Source: CAZBWS01 sp964495705
GTDB lineage: Bacteria; Pseudomonadota; Gammaproteobacteria; HTCC5015
Assembly (NCBI GenBank): GCA_964495705.1
Contig: CAZBWS010000002.1
Location: forward strand, 1 to 64,000
DNA: 64,000 bases
Direction of reading: 5' to 3'
Under the pieces are notes generated by a model that ran no database searches, was not told the DNA's origin, and worked only from the letters and a program-made list of their open reading frames with translations. The translations under genes and the position numbers were made by a program. Of the stretch, positions 63,621 through 64,000 are shown piece after piece (within the stretch, counting starts at the first letter, position 1; every line of letters starts with the position of its first letter).

Positions 63621-64000
63621 CTAACCTAGCAATATTGGGAGCTCCGACTCAACTGCATTTACCAGGCGGTTACGACCCTGTTTCTTGGCTACGTATAGGG
63701 ATTTATCAGCTAGGGCGATAAGCGATATATACTCTTCACCTTGCTTGGGAGTACCACTAGCCAAACCAATACTTAATGTAATTGGCTCGGCGATGGCGGT
63801 GTTGTTTTTATTCCAGTCATATTTAGCTAACTCAACGGCCAGTGCAGTCGCCAGTTGCTGTGCGCTTTTATTACTTGTTTCTGGAAGTAGAACAGCAAAT
63901 TCTTCACCGCCATAACGAGCAACTACGTCGGCCCCACGGGAAAATACTTTTTGTAATATCAAGGCTAAAGCCTTCAAGCACTCATCTCCACGCGGGTGAC
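63621..64000 (-). CDS. GGDEF-domain protein (probable diguanylate cyclase), C-terminal end
   Basis: The frame runs off the right edge; 126 residues are visible, starting HPRGDECLKALALILQKVF and including the active-site variant RYGGEEFAVLLPET (GGEEF) and ADKSLYVAKKQGRNRLV. This is a catalytically competent GGDEF domain that would make cyclic di-GMP. The sensory N terminus lies outside the window. There is no RxxD inhibitory site immediately before GGEEF in the visible part. Confidence 0.93.
   Translation of the reverse strand, partial: HPRGDECLKALALILQKVFSRGADVVARYGGEEFAVLLPETSNKSAQQLATALAVELAKYDWNKNNTAIAEPITLSIGLASGTPKQGEEYISLIALADKSLYVAKKQGRNRLVNAVESELPILLG

Noticed and set aside
1..64000. 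Phage, CRISPR array, toxin-antitoxin or other defence island
   Set aside because: No Cas, integrase, transposase, capsid or known defence motifs were seen. Apart from the relic genes and the repeat elements, the gene content is ordinary chromosomal backbone.

Overview
The window looks like chromosome of a marine-type gammaproteobacterium, most likely of the Cellvibrionales or a neighbouring order. The evidence is gene order rather than any single marker: gatCA(B) divergent from mreBCD, rpsP-rimM-trmD-rplS followed by recQ, ffh convergent-to-divergent with ypjD-corB-radA, and hslO, rsmJ, slyX, yfhM-pbpC, nhaD and a carboxyspermidine-type polyamine operon. Base composition is moderate. No rRNA, tRNA, CRISPR array, intact insertion sequence or phage gene was recognised. 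The sequence is a draft: four runs of exactly 100 N interrupt it (9669, 18022, 26855, 59634). Two of these are flanked by identical 55-base copies, so they are unmerged contig ends rather than real gaps; the other two hide part of gatB and the yfhM/pbpC junction.

Layout. 1-596 (minus): damaged 5' part of a secreted M12-like metallopeptidase. 723-8212 (plus): one tightly overlapping operon with a symporter/binding-protein fusion, arginine decarboxylase, carboxy(nor)spermidine dehydrogenase, carboxy(nor)spermidine decarboxylase and agmatinase, i.e. arginine to agmatine to putrescine to spermidine. 8229-12313 (minus): hslO and a gatC-gatA-yccF-gatB operon. 12477-15196 (plus): mreBCD and slyX. 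15202-23082 (minus): a degenerate Rieske-like protein, pbpC and a thioester alpha-2-macroglobulin. 23201-29127: rsmJ, small conserved genes, a Crp/Fnr regulator, a decayed flavin monooxygenase, and acuI/yhdH. 29282-37528 (minus): ribosome/tRNA operon, recQ, a C92-type peptidase, dienelactone hydrolase, plsC and ffh. 37614-43668: MBL phosphodiesterase, ypjD, corB, radA, amidase. 43713-47348 (minus): a TRAP transporter with a TatT lipoprotein. 47446-53967 (plus): an NAD(P)-binding protein, a pseudo-receiver Ser/Thr kinase, an acyl-CoA ligase and an MMPL-type RND exporter. 54363-59819: iron alcohol dehydrogenase, SCP2 protein, DUF445, DUF2505, DoxX-like and a KAS III enzyme. 60283-64000: EamA transporter, DUF3820, nhaD, a membrane stress-type protein and the 3' end of a GGDEF protein.

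The most striking signal is not a gene. A non-palindromic 13-mer, ATGCGGATAGGCT, occurs 8 times exactly and 6 more times with one mismatch, 7 in each orientation, scattered inside unrelated genes and between genes. Between convergent genes it forms an inverted pair that folds into a hairpin. Inside genes it forces the same peptide (ADRL, with the codons GCG GAT AGG YTN) into six unrelated proteins. This is the pattern shown by Neisseria DUS and Haemophilus USS DNA uptake sequences, so the element is proposed as an uptake-sequence-like repeat in a lineage where I know of none.
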